From contig JAJYTR010000006.1 of the NCBI GenBank assembly GCA_021792975.1, forward strand, positions 1 through 64,000: DNA of 64,000 nucleotides. The letters are read 5' to 3'. Positions 44,813 through 54,080 of the stretch are shown here, piece after piece; the stretch's first letter is position 1; every line of letters starts with the position of its first letter. The stretch is from Pseudomonadota bacterium. Its GTDB lineage: Bacteria; Pseudomonadota; Gammaproteobacteria; Xanthomonadales; Rhodanobacteraceae. Made by a program: the position numbers and the translations under genes. The notes beneath the pieces were generated by a model. That model saw only the letters and a program-made list of their open reading frames with translations, was not told the origin of the DNA and ran no database searches.

Positions 44813-46284
44813 AGCAGGCCGCTCCCGGTGATCAGCCGCGTCGCCTGGTCCAGCCAGTGTGCGAGTGCCGCCGGAATGGCGATGCCCAGCAGCAGCACCA
44901 GCGCGAGATGCAGCGCCACCGGCAGCATGTTGGCACGCACCGGATACTGCCCCGGCGGCGCCGCGCCGAACACCATCGGCTGCGCGCTGCGGAACAGCCC
45001 CGCGCAGGCCACCACCAGGCCCAGCACCAGCAGCGGCGTCAGCCACGGCCAGGCCTGCATGGTGGCCGCCAGCAGCAGGAATTCGCTGGTGAAAATGCCG
45101 AACGGCGGAAATCCGGCGATGGCGGCCACGCCCAGCAGCAGGCCCCAGCCCACCGCCGGCTGCGTGCGGATCAGCCCGCGGATGCGCTCGATGCGCTGCG
45201 TGCGGGCGATGTGCGTGGCGTGGCCCACGGTGACGAAGATCGAGCTCTTGGTCAGCGCGTGCACCAGCATGTGCAACAGCGCGGCGAAGGTGGCCAGCGG
45301 TCCGCCCACGCCGAAACCGAAGCTCATCAGCCCCATGTGCTCGATCGACGAGTAGCTGAACAGCCGCTTGATGTCGCGGCGCCGGTGCAGCGAGATCACC
45401 GCCGTGAGGAAGGTGAGCAGGCCGAAACCCATCAGCAGGTGTCCGGCCAGTCCCGGCGTCGCGCTCGACGCCAGCGCGGCGTCGGTCAGCATCTTCATGC
45501 GCACCACCGCGTACAGCGCCACGTTCAGCAGCAGCCCCGAAAGCACCGCCGACATCGGCGTGGGGCCTTCGGAGTGCGCATCCGGCAGCCAGCTGTGCAG
45601 CGGCACCAGACCCACCTTGGTGCCATAGCCGACCAGCAGAAACACGAAGGCCACCACCATCACCCGTGGTTCGAGCTGCGGCGCAATGGCGTACAGCGTG
45701 CTCCAGCTGAGGCCGTTGGCGCCGGCCGGCAGCACGTGCTGCGCGGCGAAGTAGAGCGCCACCGTGCCGAACAGCGCCTGCGCGATGCCCACGCCGCAGA
45801 GGATGAAATACTTCCACGCCGCTTCGATGGCCGCCGGCGTGCGGTACAGCGAGACCAGCAGCACCGTGGCCAGCGTGGCGCCTTCCACCGCCACCCACAG
45901 GATGCCGAGGTTGTCGGTGGTCAGCGCCAGCAGCATGGTGAACAGGAAGCCCTGGTACATGCTGTGGTAGAGGCGCATGCCGCGTGCGCCCACGCGTTTC
46001 TCCTCGGCGTGCACGTAGTGCATGTAGGGCCGCGAGAACACCGCCGTGGTCAGGCCGACGAAGGCGGTCAGCACCACCAGGTAGACATTGAAGGCATCGA
46101 CACGGAAGCCGTGCGCCGCCAGCGTGCCGTGCATCAGCACCTGCGCGGCCAGCCCCAGCGCGCCGGCCAGGCTCAGCGCCGAGAGGCCGAGGTTGACCCA
46201 GCCGGCCACGCGCGCACGCGGCAGCAGCGCCAGCAGCGGCACGCCCAGCAACGGGGTGAACACGGCCAGCACGATCCACATCAT
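44809..46284 (-). CDS. HyfF/NuoN-type proton-conducting membrane subunit
   Basis: A 491-residue Mrp/complex-I antiporter-like protein with about 13-14 helices. WVAVEGATLATVLLVSLYRTPAAIEAAWKYFILCGVG holds the conserved TM5 Glu and TM7-region Lys. KVGLVPLHSWLPDAHSEGPTPMSAVLSGLLLNVALYAVVR and RDIKRLFSYSSIEHMGLM are the Proton_antipo_M core. It is one of two predicted ion-translocating subunits. It overlaps its neighbours by ATGA and GTGA. Confidence 0.92.
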   Translation of the reverse strand: MMWIVLAVFTPLLGVPLLALLPRARVAGWVNLGLSALSLAGALGLAAQVLMHGTLAAHGFRVDAFNVYLVVLTAFVGLTTAVFSRPYMHYVHAEEKRVGARGMRLYHSMYQGFLFTMLLALTTDNLGILWVAVEGATLATVLLVSLYRTPAAIEAAWKYFILCGVGIAQALFGTVALYFAAQHVLPAGANGLSWSTLYAIAPQLEPRVMVVAFVFLLVGYGTKVGLVPLHSWLPDAHSEGPTPMSAVLSGLLLNVALYAVVRMKMLTDAALASSATPGLAGHLLMGFGLLTFLTAVISLHRRRDIKRLFSYSSIEHMGLMSFGFGVGGPLATFAALLHMLVHALTKSSIFVTVGHATHIARTQRIERIRGLIRTQPAVGWGLLLGVAAIAGFPPFGIFTSEFLLLAATMQAWPWLTPLLVLGLVVACAGLFRSAQPMVFGAAPPGQYPVRANMLPVALHLALVLLLGIAIPAALAHWLDQATRLITGSGLL

Positions 46285-46985
46285 GGCCGCGGCTCCGGTT
46301 CCTCGTCCTGCTCGATGCTGGCCGAGAGCTGGCTGAGACGGTCCACGTCGAGGCTGTCGATGCTGTCCTTGATCTGCAGGAAGAACACGCCGAACAGCAC
46401 CATCGCCACCAGCACGTCGAAGGCCACGCCCAGTTCCACCACCAGCGGCATGCCGTGCGTGCTGGCCACCGCCGCCAGCAGCAGGCCGTTTTCCATCGCC
46501 ATGAAGCCCAGCACCTGCGCCAGCGCCTGCCGCCGCACCACCATCATCAGCAGGCCCAGCAGCACGACGGCCAGGCTGATGGCGATCACGTTGCGCGTGG
46601 CCGAGTGCTCGAACTGCGCCACCGGCGCCGCTACCCAGTCGGCGAACACCACGATCGCCGCGGCGGCCAGCAGGGTCAGCGCCGGGTGCGCCAGCGGATC
46701 CGCCTGGCGTTCCAGCGCCAGCCGGCGCAGCAGCCGGTGCAGCATCCACGGGATCAGCAGCACCTTCAGCGCCAGGGTGATGGCGGCCGAGACGTACAGG
46801 TTGACATCGCCGCTGGCGGCGCCCATCAGTGCCGCCACCGCGGCCACCAGCAGGCCCTGCCAGGCGAACACGTGGATGGCGGCCAGCAGCCGCGATTGCG
46901 CCAGCAGCGCGAACGCGCTGAACAGCGCCATCGCCGCCAGCACCAGCACGGCCTGATCCAGCAGCGGCAGCGCGGCCAGGCTCAC
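46281..46985 (-). CDS. HyfE-like membrane subunit (NuoK-like C-terminus)
   Basis: A 234-residue membrane protein with about six to seven helices; the C-terminal part (VLGFMAMENGLLLAAVASTHGMPLVVELGVAFDVLVAMVLFGVFFLQI) carries the NuoK-type buried Glu residues. This is the HyfE architecture and links the antiporter-like subunits to the HyfC base. GTG start inferred from overlap with the upstream stop. Confidence 0.88.
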   Translation of the reverse strand: MSLAALPLLDQAVLVLAAMALFSAFALLAQSRLLAAIHVFAWQGLLVAAVAALMGAASGDVNLYVSAAITLALKVLLIPWMLHRLLRRLALERQADPLAHPALTLLAAAAIVVFADWVAAPVAQFEHSATRNVIAISLAVVLLGLLMMVVRRQALAQVLGFMAMENGLLLAAVASTHGMPLVVELGVAFDVLVAMVLFGVFFLQIKDSIDSLDVDRLSQLSASIEQDEEPEPRP

Positions 46986-47938
46986 AGCGCGGCCTCGAGG
47001 ATTACGTGGCTGAGCAGGCCCAGCAGCGCCAGTAGAAAAGCCAGGGTGAGGTAGCCCGGCACGCGGAAGACGCGCATCTTGGCCAGCACCGTTTCGCTGA
47101 CCGCCAGCAGCGCCGCCAGCAGCGCCAGCTTGAGCGCCAGCAGCGGCAGCGCCAGCAGCAGTGCCAGCGGATCCGCACGCGTGGCCAGTCCCCAGGGCAG
47201 GAACAGGTCCACGGTCAGCATCGCGAACAGCAGCAGCTTCAGCTGCGCCGCCCAATCCATCAGCGCCAGGTGGCGGCCGCTGTATTCCAGCAGCATGCCC
47301 TCGTGGATCATGGTCAGTTCGAGGTGCGTGGCCGGGTTGTCCACCGGGATGCGCCCGCACTCGGCCACGCCCACCATCAGCAGCGCCGCCAGCGCGAACA
47401 GGTACGAGGGCCGCAGCACCGTCGTGCCGCCCAGCGTGGCATCGGCCATGCCGGCCAGGTTGGTGGTGTGCGTGGTCATCGCCAGGGTGAAGATCACCAG
47501 CAGCAGCGCGGGCTCGGCGAACGAGGTCACCAGCATCTCGCGCGCCGCGCCCATGCCGCCGAAGGGCGTGCCGGCATCCAGCCCCGCCAGCACCAGCATG
47601 AAGCGCGCCAGCCCCAGCAGGCCGATCAGCGCGATGGCGTCGGCGATGCGCGCGCCGGGCAGCACGGTGCTGAACACCGGCAGCGCCGCGGCGGCCAGCA
47701 GCGTCGCGGCAAACACCACGTACGGCGCGGCGCGGAACAGCGGCGAAGCGGTGCGGGCGACGACGGCTTCCTTGCCGAACAGCTTGCGCAGATCGCGATA
47801 CGGCGTCAGCAGCGGCGCCCCGCGGCGATTCTGCAGGCGCGCCTTGATACGGCGCACCAGGCCCGCCAGCAGCGGTGCCGCCGCCAACAGCAGCAGCGGC
47901 TGCAGCAACGCGGCGGCGAGGCTCAGGAAACGATCCAC
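46982..47938 (-). CDS. HyfC/NuoH-like membrane subunit
   Basis: A 318-residue protein with about eight helices: RIKARLQNRRGAPLLTPYRDLRKLFGKE is the N-terminal NuoH/HyfC cytoplasmic segment, and AECGRIPVDNPATHLELTMIHEGMLLEYSGRHLALMDWAAQLK is the acidic loop characteristic of the family. NuoH-type subunits form the base that couples redox chemistry to ion movement. GTG start; 16-bp overlap with HyfB. Confidence 0.92.
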   Translation of the reverse strand: MDRFLSLAAALLQPLLLLAAAPLLAGLVRRIKARLQNRRGAPLLTPYRDLRKLFGKEAVVARTASPLFRAAPYVVFAATLLAAAALPVFSTVLPGARIADAIALIGLLGLARFMLVLAGLDAGTPFGGMGAAREMLVTSFAEPALLLVIFTLAMTTHTTNLAGMADATLGGTTVLRPSYLFALAALLMVGVAECGRIPVDNPATHLELTMIHEGMLLEYSGRHLALMDWAAQLKLLLFAMLTVDLFLPWGLATRADPLALLLALPLLALKLALLAALLAVSETVLAKMRVFRVPGYLTLAFLLALLGLLSHVILEAAL

Positions 47939-49914
47939 AGCAGCACCAGCAGGGTGATCAGCGACCAGGCCAGATAGCGCCGCACATGGCCGGCCTGCGC
48001 ACGCCGCGCGAGATCGGCGGCGCGGTCGGCCAGCATGCCCAGCGGGCGGTACAGCCAGACCCAGGTGCGATCGCCGACCTCGACTTCGTGGCGGTCCGCA
48101 GCAGTCGTCTCGCGCAGCGCATAGGCGGGCGCGAACACGCGCCGCTGCGGCTGCGCGAAGCCGGCGGCGCTGTACTGCATGCGCGGCGTCGGCGGCGCAT
48201 AGCCGCAGTCCCAGGGATCGGCGCGGCGCACCGCCGCGCCCTGCCGCGGCCGCAGCAGCAGCACGCCCAGCGCCCCGACCGCCAGCAGCACCGCCAGGAT
48301 CGGCAGCGGCGCGTAGCTCGAAGTGGCCGGATCCAGCGGCGTCAGCCACAGCCAGCCCGTGCCGGCCGGCGCGCTGCCGGTCAGCTGCAGCGCGGCGCGG
48401 CCCAGCAGGCCCAGCAGCGGCCCGGGCAGCAGCGCGGCCACGGCGATGCCGGCCACCAGCAACGCCTGGCCCGCCAGCATGCCGCCGCCCACCTCGTGCG
48501 CGTGCCGCGTGCTGCGGCTGCGCGCACGGCCCAGGAACGCGATGCCGTAGGCGCGCACGAACACGGTCGCCGCCAGTGCCGCGGTCAGCGCCAGCGCCGC
48601 CGCCGCCAGCGGCACCAGGATGCGCAGCAGGCCGTCGTGCAGCCGCCAGGCCTGCAGCGCCGCCTGGAAAGTCAGCCATTCCGACACGAATCCGTTCAAC
48701 GGCGGCACCGCCGCCATGCCCAGGCAGCCGATCAGGAACATCCAGCCGGTGCGCGGCATGCGCCGCAGCAGGCCGCCCAGCCGATCCAGGCTGCGCGTGT
48801 GCGCGCCGTGCAGCACCGCGCCGGCGCCCAGGAACAACAGGCCCTTGAGCAGCGCGTGGTTGAGCGCCTGGTACAGCGCCGCCAGCAGCGCCAGCGCCGC
48901 CAGCGCCGGATGTCCCGCGGCCTGGAAGATCTGCGCCAGGCCCAGGGCCAGGAACACGATGCCCAGATTCTCGATCGACGAATACGCCAGCAGGCGCTTG
49001 AGATCGCTCTGCTGCAGCGCCAGCAGCACGCCCAGCACGGCGCTGGCCGATCCCACCACCACCAGCGTCACGCCGTAGCCCCATTGCGGCACCCCCAGCA
49101 GATCGAACGTCACGCGCAGGAAGCCGTACAGCGCCACCTTCAGCATCACCGCCGACATCAGCGCCGAAATGTGCGAGGGCGCTGCCGGATGCGCCTCCGG
49201 CAGCCACACGTGCAGCGGCACCAGGCCGGCCTTGGCGCCGAAACCGGCCAATGCCAGCGCGAAGGCGATTGCCGCCCACAGCGCATCCGGATGCGCCGCG
49301 CGCATGGCGGCGAACGAAAACCCGCCGCCGGCCGCAGCCAGGACGCCGAAGGCCAGCAGGATCAGCAGGCCGGCCACGTGCGCCAGCAGCAGATACACGA
49401 ACGCGGCGCGCCGGTGGTCGGCGTGCTCGTGCTGGAAGCACACCAGGAAATACGACGCCAGCGACATCAGTTCCCACGCCACCATGAACAGATACGCATC
49501 GGCCGCCAACAGCACGCCCAGCATGCCGGCCACGAACAGGCCGGTGGAGACCCCGAGCGTGGCCAGCGAATCGCGACCGTTGCGGAATTCGCGCGCATAG
49601 CCCGGGCCGTACACCGAAACCGGCAACAGCACCGCACCCAGCATCAGCAGGAACACGCCGGCCAGCGGATCGACGCTGAGCTGCCACGGCAGCCACGGCA
49701 GCCCCAGCGGCAGCACGGCTCCCTGCGCCACGTCGAACCCCAGCGCCAGGGTGCCCGCGGCCAGCGCGCAGACCGCCGCCAGCCCCAGCAGCGGAAACGC
49801 CAGCAGCGACAGTGCGCGCGGCCAGCGCGCAGCCAACGGACTCACCGCCGCCGAGGCCAGCGCCGCCAGCACCGCGGCTTCGGCCAGCGGCAGGGTCAGC
49901 GCGGCGGCACTCAC
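47923..49914 (-). CDS. HyfB/NuoL-like antiporter-type membrane subunit
   Basis: A 663-residue protein with about 15-16 helices: VFLLMLGAVLLPVSVYGPGYAREF, YLFMVAWELMSLASYFLVCFQHE (TM5 Glu), FGAKAGLVPLHVWLPEAHPAAPSHISALMSAVMLKVALYGFLR and QQSDLKRLLAYSSIENLGIVFLALG are the Proton_antipo signatures. The C-terminus has a short extra segment before the last helix (WSLITLLVLLWIVS). Second ion-translocating subunit of the complex. First structural gene, overlapped by the XRE regulator. Confidence 0.92.
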   Translation of the reverse strand: MSAAALTLPLAEAAVLAALASAAVSPLAARWPRALSLLAFPLLGLAAVCALAAGTLALGFDVAQGAVLPLGLPWLPWQLSVDPLAGVFLLMLGAVLLPVSVYGPGYAREFRNGRDSLATLGVSTGLFVAGMLGVLLAADAYLFMVAWELMSLASYFLVCFQHEHADHRRAAFVYLLLAHVAGLLILLAFGVLAAAGGGFSFAAMRAAHPDALWAAIAFALALAGFGAKAGLVPLHVWLPEAHPAAPSHISALMSAVMLKVALYGFLRVTFDLLGVPQWGYGVTLVVVGSASAVLGVLLALQQSDLKRLLAYSSIENLGIVFLALGLAQIFQAAGHPALAALALLAALYQALNHALLKGLLFLGAGAVLHGAHTRSLDRLGGLLRRMPRTGWMFLIGCLGMAAVPPLNGFVSEWLTFQAALQAWRLHDGLLRILVPLAAAALALTAALAATVFVRAYGIAFLGRARSRSTRHAHEVGGGMLAGQALLVAGIAVAALLPGPLLGLLGRAALQLTGSAPAGTGWLWLTPLDPATSSYAPLPILAVLLAVGALGVLLLRPRQGAAVRRADPWDCGYAPPTPRMQYSAAGFAQPQRRVFAPAYALRETTAADRHEVEVGDRTWVWLYRPLGMLADRAADLARRAQAGHVRRYLAWSLITLLVLLWIVS

Positions 49915-50183
49915 GATGCCGCCTCGCGCGCCGCCGCCGCCGGCTTCAGCCGCACGCCGCGGCCGCCGCCGGCGCTGTTCTCGCCTTCGCCGATCAGCAG
50001 CACACCGGCTTCGTCGAGCGCCGCGATCAGCCGGGTCAGCGAATCGACCGTGCCGCGCACCGTGCCCTCACTGGCCTCCATGCGCTGGATGGTGGGCAGC
50101 GACAGCCCGCTGCGCTCGGCCATCTGGCGCTGGTCGAGGCCGAGCAGGGCGCGCGCGGCGCGCAGTTGCGAAGCAGTGATCAT
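49911..50183 (-). CDS. XRE-family helix-turn-helix protein heading the Ehr-like operon
   Basis: A 90-residue regulator: MITASQLRAARALLGLDQRQMAERSGLSLPTIQRMEASEG is a Cro/CI-type HTH, followed by a short helix and a Gly/Ala-rich tail. The stop overlaps the HyfB start (ATGA), so it is the first gene of the operon. A candidate operator lies 18-41 bp before its start, suggesting autoregulation. Signal unknown. Confidence 0.88.
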   Translation of the reverse strand: MITASQLRAARALLGLDQRQMAERSGLSLPTIQRMEASEGTVRGTVDSLTRLIAALDEAGVLLIGEGENSAGGGRGVRLKPAAAAREAAS

Positions 50184-50200
50184 GCATCAATATCAGCGCA

Positions 50201-50224
50201 TGAAACATGGATTGTAATGCTTCA
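50201..50224. promoter_or_regulatory. candidate operator overlapping the promoter of the Ehr-like operon
   Basis: TGAAACAT-N8-ATGCTTCA, an inverted repeat with 7 of 8 pairs. On the minus strand the sequence TACAAT (50216-50211) sits within it and could be a -10 box, though no good -35 was found. The rest of the 396-bp divergent gap (50184-50579) is GC-rich and shows no gene. Confidence 0.45.
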
Positions 50225-50579
50225 AACATCATACACCGCTGCCGGCGACAACCGCCGCCACCGCCGCCGGATGCTGCCGCGGCGCCGCCTGCAGCGGGCT
50301 GGCGGCTGGCCTTGGCGGCGATGCGTGCGGCGGTGGGCTGGCGGATTCTGGTGCCCCCCGCCCGCCCTGTCTGCCGCGCCGCCTGGACAAGGGGAACGCC
50401 GGTGGACCCTGGCCGGGTGCCGCTGCCGCGCGCGGATGGCCGCTTGCGGCGGCGGCGCGTGCATCCAAGAATGCGGGCATGCAGAGTGTCGCCGGCAACG
50501 CGCAGGCCGTCCGCCCCCGCGCGCCGCGGCCTGCGTGCAGCGACGGCCGGGCGGGCTGCCGGCGGCGGGGCCGGCACGC

Positions 50580-51701
50580 ATGAGCGCAGGCACACGCATG
50601 CCCGCCGTATTCCTCGGCGCCGACCGCTACCGCGGCAGCGTCTTCCCGGACCACCACCCGCTCGCCATCCCGCGTATCGCCACGGTGCTCGATCTGTGCA
50701 CGGCACTGGGCTGGCTCGACCCGGCCCACCATCGAGAATGTCCGCTGGCCACCGACCGGGAACTCGCGCAGTTCCATGACGCGGGCTACATCGCCGCCTT
50801 GCACCGTGCCGACGCGGGCGGGATCCCGAGCGCGGCGGATCGGGCGCAATACGGCATCGGCACGCTGGAGAATCCGGCAGCGCCCGGCCTGTTCGCCCGC
50901 GCGGCGGGCGCCGTCGGCGGATCGATCCTGGCCGCGGACCTGGCGATCGCCGGGCACGTGGTGTTCCACCCCGCGGGCGGCATGCACCATGGCCATCCGT
51001 CCCGCGCCCGCGGCTTCTGCTACTTCAACGACGTGGTCTTCGCCCTGCGGCGGCTGGAAGAGCACGGGCTGCGGCGCATCGCCTGCGTGGACTTCGACGC
51101 CCATCACGGCGACGGCGTGCAGGAAGCGTTCCGCGACGATCCGCGGGTCCATACCGTCTCCATCCACGAAGCGGGGCGATGGCCCTACACGGGCGCCGCG
51201 GAGGACCGCGGCGGCGGGCGCAGTCTCAACCTGCCGGTCCCGGAGGGCTGCAATGACACCGAATTCCGGCTGCTGCTCGACGTGGTGGTGTGCCCGGCGC
51301 TGCAGCGGCTGGATCCGCAGGCGGTGGTGGTGGTCTGCGGAACCGACGCCCTCTCCGGCGATCCCCTGTCGCGCATGGTGCTGAGCAACCTCGCGCTGTG
51401 GGAGGCCGTCGACCGCGTTCTGGCCATGGCGCCGGTGCGCATCGTACTGGGCGGTGGCGGCTACAACCCGTGGACGCTGGCGCGGGCCTGGACCGGCCTC
51501 TGGGGGAGGCTGCGCGGGGCGGATTTCCCGGATGTCCTGCCCCCCGCCGCACAGGCCATCCTGGGTCTACTTCAGTGTGATCTAATAGACCACGAGGCGA
51601 TCGATCCCGCCTGGCGGACCACGCTCGCGGACACCCGGAATCCGGGGCCGGTGCGCGGCGCCATCCATGCCCTGATCGCCGGTGCGTCGGCAGGCCCCTG
51701 A
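50580..51701 (+). CDS. histone-deacetylase-superfamily deacylase (AcuC-like)
   Basis: A 373-residue arginase/deacetylase-fold enzyme with a full active site: tandem His in GGMHHGHPSRARGFCYFNDV, zinc ligands in DFDAHHGDGVQEAF, third zinc Asp in GTDALSGDPL and the transition-state Tyr in LGGGGYNPWT. Members remove acetyl or longer acyl groups from lysine or small amines. It is the first gene of the lipoate-assembly cluster, 28 bp before a LipS-type gene, so a link to lipoyl or octanoyl lysine chemistry is possible but unproven. A second ATG at 50598 is an alternative start. Confidence 0.9.
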   Translation: MSAGTRMPAVFLGADRYRGSVFPDHHPLAIPRIATVLDLCTALGWLDPAHHRECPLATDRELAQFHDAGYIAALHRADAGGIPSAADRAQYGIGTLENPAAPGLFARAAGAVGGSILAADLAIAGHVVFHPAGGMHHGHPSRARGFCYFNDVVFALRRLEEHGLRRIACVDFDAHHGDGVQEAFRDDPRVHTVSIHEAGRWPYTGAAEDRGGGRSLNLPVPEGCNDTEFRLLLDVVVCPALQRLDPQAVVVVCGTDALSGDPLSRMVLSNLALWEAVDRVLAMAPVRIVLGGGGYNPWTLARAWTGLWGRLRGADFPDVLPPAAQAILGLLQCDLIDHEAIDPAWRTTLADTRNPGPVRGAIHALIAGASAGP

Positions 51702-51729
51702 TTCCGCGCTGCGTGCGCCGGAGGTACGG

Positions 51730-52818
51730 ATGGACTGGCACCAGACCCTGATGGGCATCGAAGCGTTCGAGGATGCGGTCTTCGATGCCGGACTGGTGCA
51801 GCGGATGCAGGCGCGGGCCGGCGCGACGGCGGGGCGGCCGCTGCGCTTTTCGACCCCCACGTTCAAGGACTTCGACAGCGGCGAGCTGCACGGGTGCTCG
51901 CGCAACCGCTTCCCCGCGTTCTCCATCACCGGCGGTGCCTGCGGGCTGCAGTGCGACCACTGCCAGGCCAGGATCCTCGAGCCGATGATCGCCGCCCCCT
52001 CGCCGGAGATCCTCGATGCCAAGGTACGCACGCTGGTGCACACGCAGGATCTGGGCGGGTTCCTGCTGTCCGGCGGTTCCAACCGCCGCAACGTCATCCG
52101 CTATGAACGCTATTACCCCGTCCTCGAGCGGCTGAAGCGCGACTTCCCGCATCTGCGCATCGCCATCCACACCGCGCTGACCGACGCGCACGGCGCGCGT
52201 GCCATGGCGGCCGCCGGCGTGGACACGGCGATGATGGACGTGATCGGCAGCGCGGACACCATCCGCGAGGTGTACCACCTGCAACGTCCGGTGGACGACT
52301 TCGAGGCGACGCTGGCCGCGCTGTGCGAAACGCCCATGCAGGTGACACCGCATATCGTCATCGGCCTGCACTACGGACGCCTGCTGGGCGAGAGGACCGC
52401 GCTAGAGATCGTCGCCCGTCACCCGGTCAGCTCGCTGGTTCTGGTGGTGGTGATGCCGTTCTACGCCAGGCCCGGCACCTTCAGCGTGCCGGCCACCGGC
52501 GACGTGGGCGAGATCTTCCTGGCCGCGCGTGCGCGGCTGCCCGACCGCGAGGTGCTGCTGGGCTGCGCGCGGCCGGCCGGCCTGCACAAGCGCGTTACCG
52601 ACGCCTACGCGGTGATGGCCGGGCTGGACGGCATCGCCTTCCCCGCCGAAGGCGCCGTGCAGGTGGCGCGCGCCATCGGCCGGCCGTTCGACCAGCAGCA
52701 CGCCTGCTGTTCGATCCGGTTCGGCGACGGCGCGACGGGCGCGGCGCAGCGGCAGGCCGCGGATGCTGCCGGCCGCGCCGCCGCATTCCATGGTGTCCAT
52801 GCGGGAGCGCACCCATGA
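51730..52818 (+). CDS. radical SAM protein, LipS-type lipoyl synthase component
   Basis: A 362-residue radical SAM enzyme. The cluster motif CGLQCDHC (Cys71, 75, 78; CxxxCxxC) follows FSITGGA; LLSGGSNRRNVIRYERYYPVLERL is the strand-2 region. With the next gene and the lipoate ligase it matches the LipS1/LipS2 pair that inserts the two sulfurs into octanoyl groups in archaea and sHdr bacteria, replacing LipA. I cannot tell which of the two it is. A good ribosome site (GGAGG) precedes the ATG. Confidence 0.85.
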   Translation: MDWHQTLMGIEAFEDAVFDAGLVQRMQARAGATAGRPLRFSTPTFKDFDSGELHGCSRNRFPAFSITGGACGLQCDHCQARILEPMIAAPSPEILDAKVRTLVHTQDLGGFLLSGGSNRRNVIRYERYYPVLERLKRDFPHLRIAIHTALTDAHGARAMAAAGVDTAMMDVIGSADTIREVYHLQRPVDDFEATLAALCETPMQVTPHIVIGLHYGRLLGERTALEIVARHPVSSLVLVVVMPFYARPGTFSVPATGDVGEIFLAARARLPDREVLLGCARPAGLHKRVTDAYAVMAGLDGIAFPAEGAVQVARAIGRPFDQQHACCSIRFGDGATGAAQRQAADAAGRAAAFHGVHAGAHP

Positions 52819-54080
52819 GCTGCTTCGAACCGGCCGGAATCGCGAAGCCTGCAGCCGGACCGGCGGCGCACGACGTCAACCCGTTCGCGGCCATGCAGCC
52901 GCGCGCGCCGGCCCCGACTCCGGCGGACCTGCGCAACGGCGGCCGCGTCAAGCGCGACGGCGTGGCGCCGCGGGGCGTGTACCTGCCCAACGACAACGTG
53001 CTGACGCCGCAGATGCGCTCGCCCGAGTACGTGCAGATCTCGACCGCCGCCGCAATGACGCTCGGCATCATGCCCGGGCGCATGCACCGCTGCGAGTGCA
53101 CCCGCTGCCTCAACCTGCTACTGACCTATCCCGAAGGCTGCCGCGCCAATTGCGCCTACTGCGGCCTGGCGCGCCACCGCGAGGCCGAGCGCGACTACGC
53201 CGATCGCAACTTCATCCGCGTCGACTGGCCCGCGGTGCCGATGGAGCAGATCCTCGACATCGTCGCGCGCGATCCCGCGAACAGCCCGTTCCACCGCATG
53301 TGCATCTCGATGATCACGCACCCGCGCTCGGACGAGGACACCGTGTCGGTGCTGCGCGCCTGGACGCGGCGCATCGACCCCGCCGCGATCCCGGTCTCCA
53401 TCCTCTCCAACCCCACCACGATGGCGCGCGAGGACGTGGTGCGGCTGAAGGACCTCGGCGCCGACATCTTCACCGTGGCGCTGGATGCCGCCACCCCGGA
53501 GATCTTCGACCGCACGCGCGGCAAGGGCGTGCAGTCGCCACACAAGTGGAGCCGGTACTGGGAAGTGCTGATGCATGCGCGCGACGTGTTCGGGCCACGG
53601 AAGTTCGGCGCGCACATCATCATCGGCATGGGCGAGACCGAACGCGAGGCGCTCGAGCTGGTGCAGAAGCTCGTCGACCTCGGCGGCCACAGCCACATGT
53701 TCTGCTTCTTCCCGGAGAAGGGCTCGCTGATGGACCACCTGCCGGCCACGCCACGCGACCAGTGGCGCCGGGTGCAACTGGCGCGGTACCTGATCGACTA
53801 CGCCGGCGTGCGCGTGGAACAGATGCGTTTCGGTGACGACGGGCGCGTGCTCGACTACGGGCTGCCGCGCGCCGAACTGGACGCGGTGATCGACGCCGGC
53901 ATCGCCTTCCGCACTTCCGGCTGTCCCGGCAAGTTCCGTGACGACGTTTCGGCCTGCGACCGTCCGTACGGCGATTCCCCGCCCAGCAACATCGCCAGCT
54001 ATCCGTTCCAGCCCGGCCGGTCGGATCTGCGGCGCGTGCGCCGCCAGCTGCGCATACCCGTGGTACGCGAGGACGCATGA
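52815..54080 (+). CDS. radical SAM protein, LipS-type lipoyl synthase component
   Basis: A 421-residue radical SAM enzyme with motif CRANCAYC (Cys109, 113, 116). Just before it is HRCECTRC (Cys93, 95, 98), and near the C-terminus RTSGCPGKFRDDVSACDRPYG; these extra cysteines could bind an auxiliary [4Fe-4S] cluster that is sacrificed as sulfur donor, as in LipA. It is coupled to both neighbours by ATGA overlaps. Second member of the LipS pair. Confidence 0.87.
   Translation: MSCFEPAGIAKPAAGPAAHDVNPFAAMQPRAPAPTPADLRNGGRVKRDGVAPRGVYLPNDNVLTPQMRSPEYVQISTAAAMTLGIMPGRMHRCECTRCLNLLLTYPEGCRANCAYCGLARHREAERDYADRNFIRVDWPAVPMEQILDIVARDPANSPFHRMCISMITHPRSDEDTVSVLRAWTRRIDPAAIPVSILSNPTTMAREDVVRLKDLGADIFTVALDAATPEIFDRTRGKGVQSPHKWSRYWEVLMHARDVFGPRKFGAHIIIGMGETEREALELVQKLVDLGGHSHMFCFFPEKGSLMDHLPATPRDQWRRVQLARYLIDYAGVRVEQMRFGDDGRVLDYGLPRAELDAVIDAGIAFRTSGCPGKFRDDVSACDRPYGDSPPSNIASYPFQPGRSDLRRVRRQLRIPVVREDA

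Noticed and set aside
42721-50183. A functional [NiFe] hydrogenase-4
   Set aside because: Both Ni-binding cysteine pairs are missing from the large subunit, and no hyp maturation or ferredoxin-like subunit genes are present.
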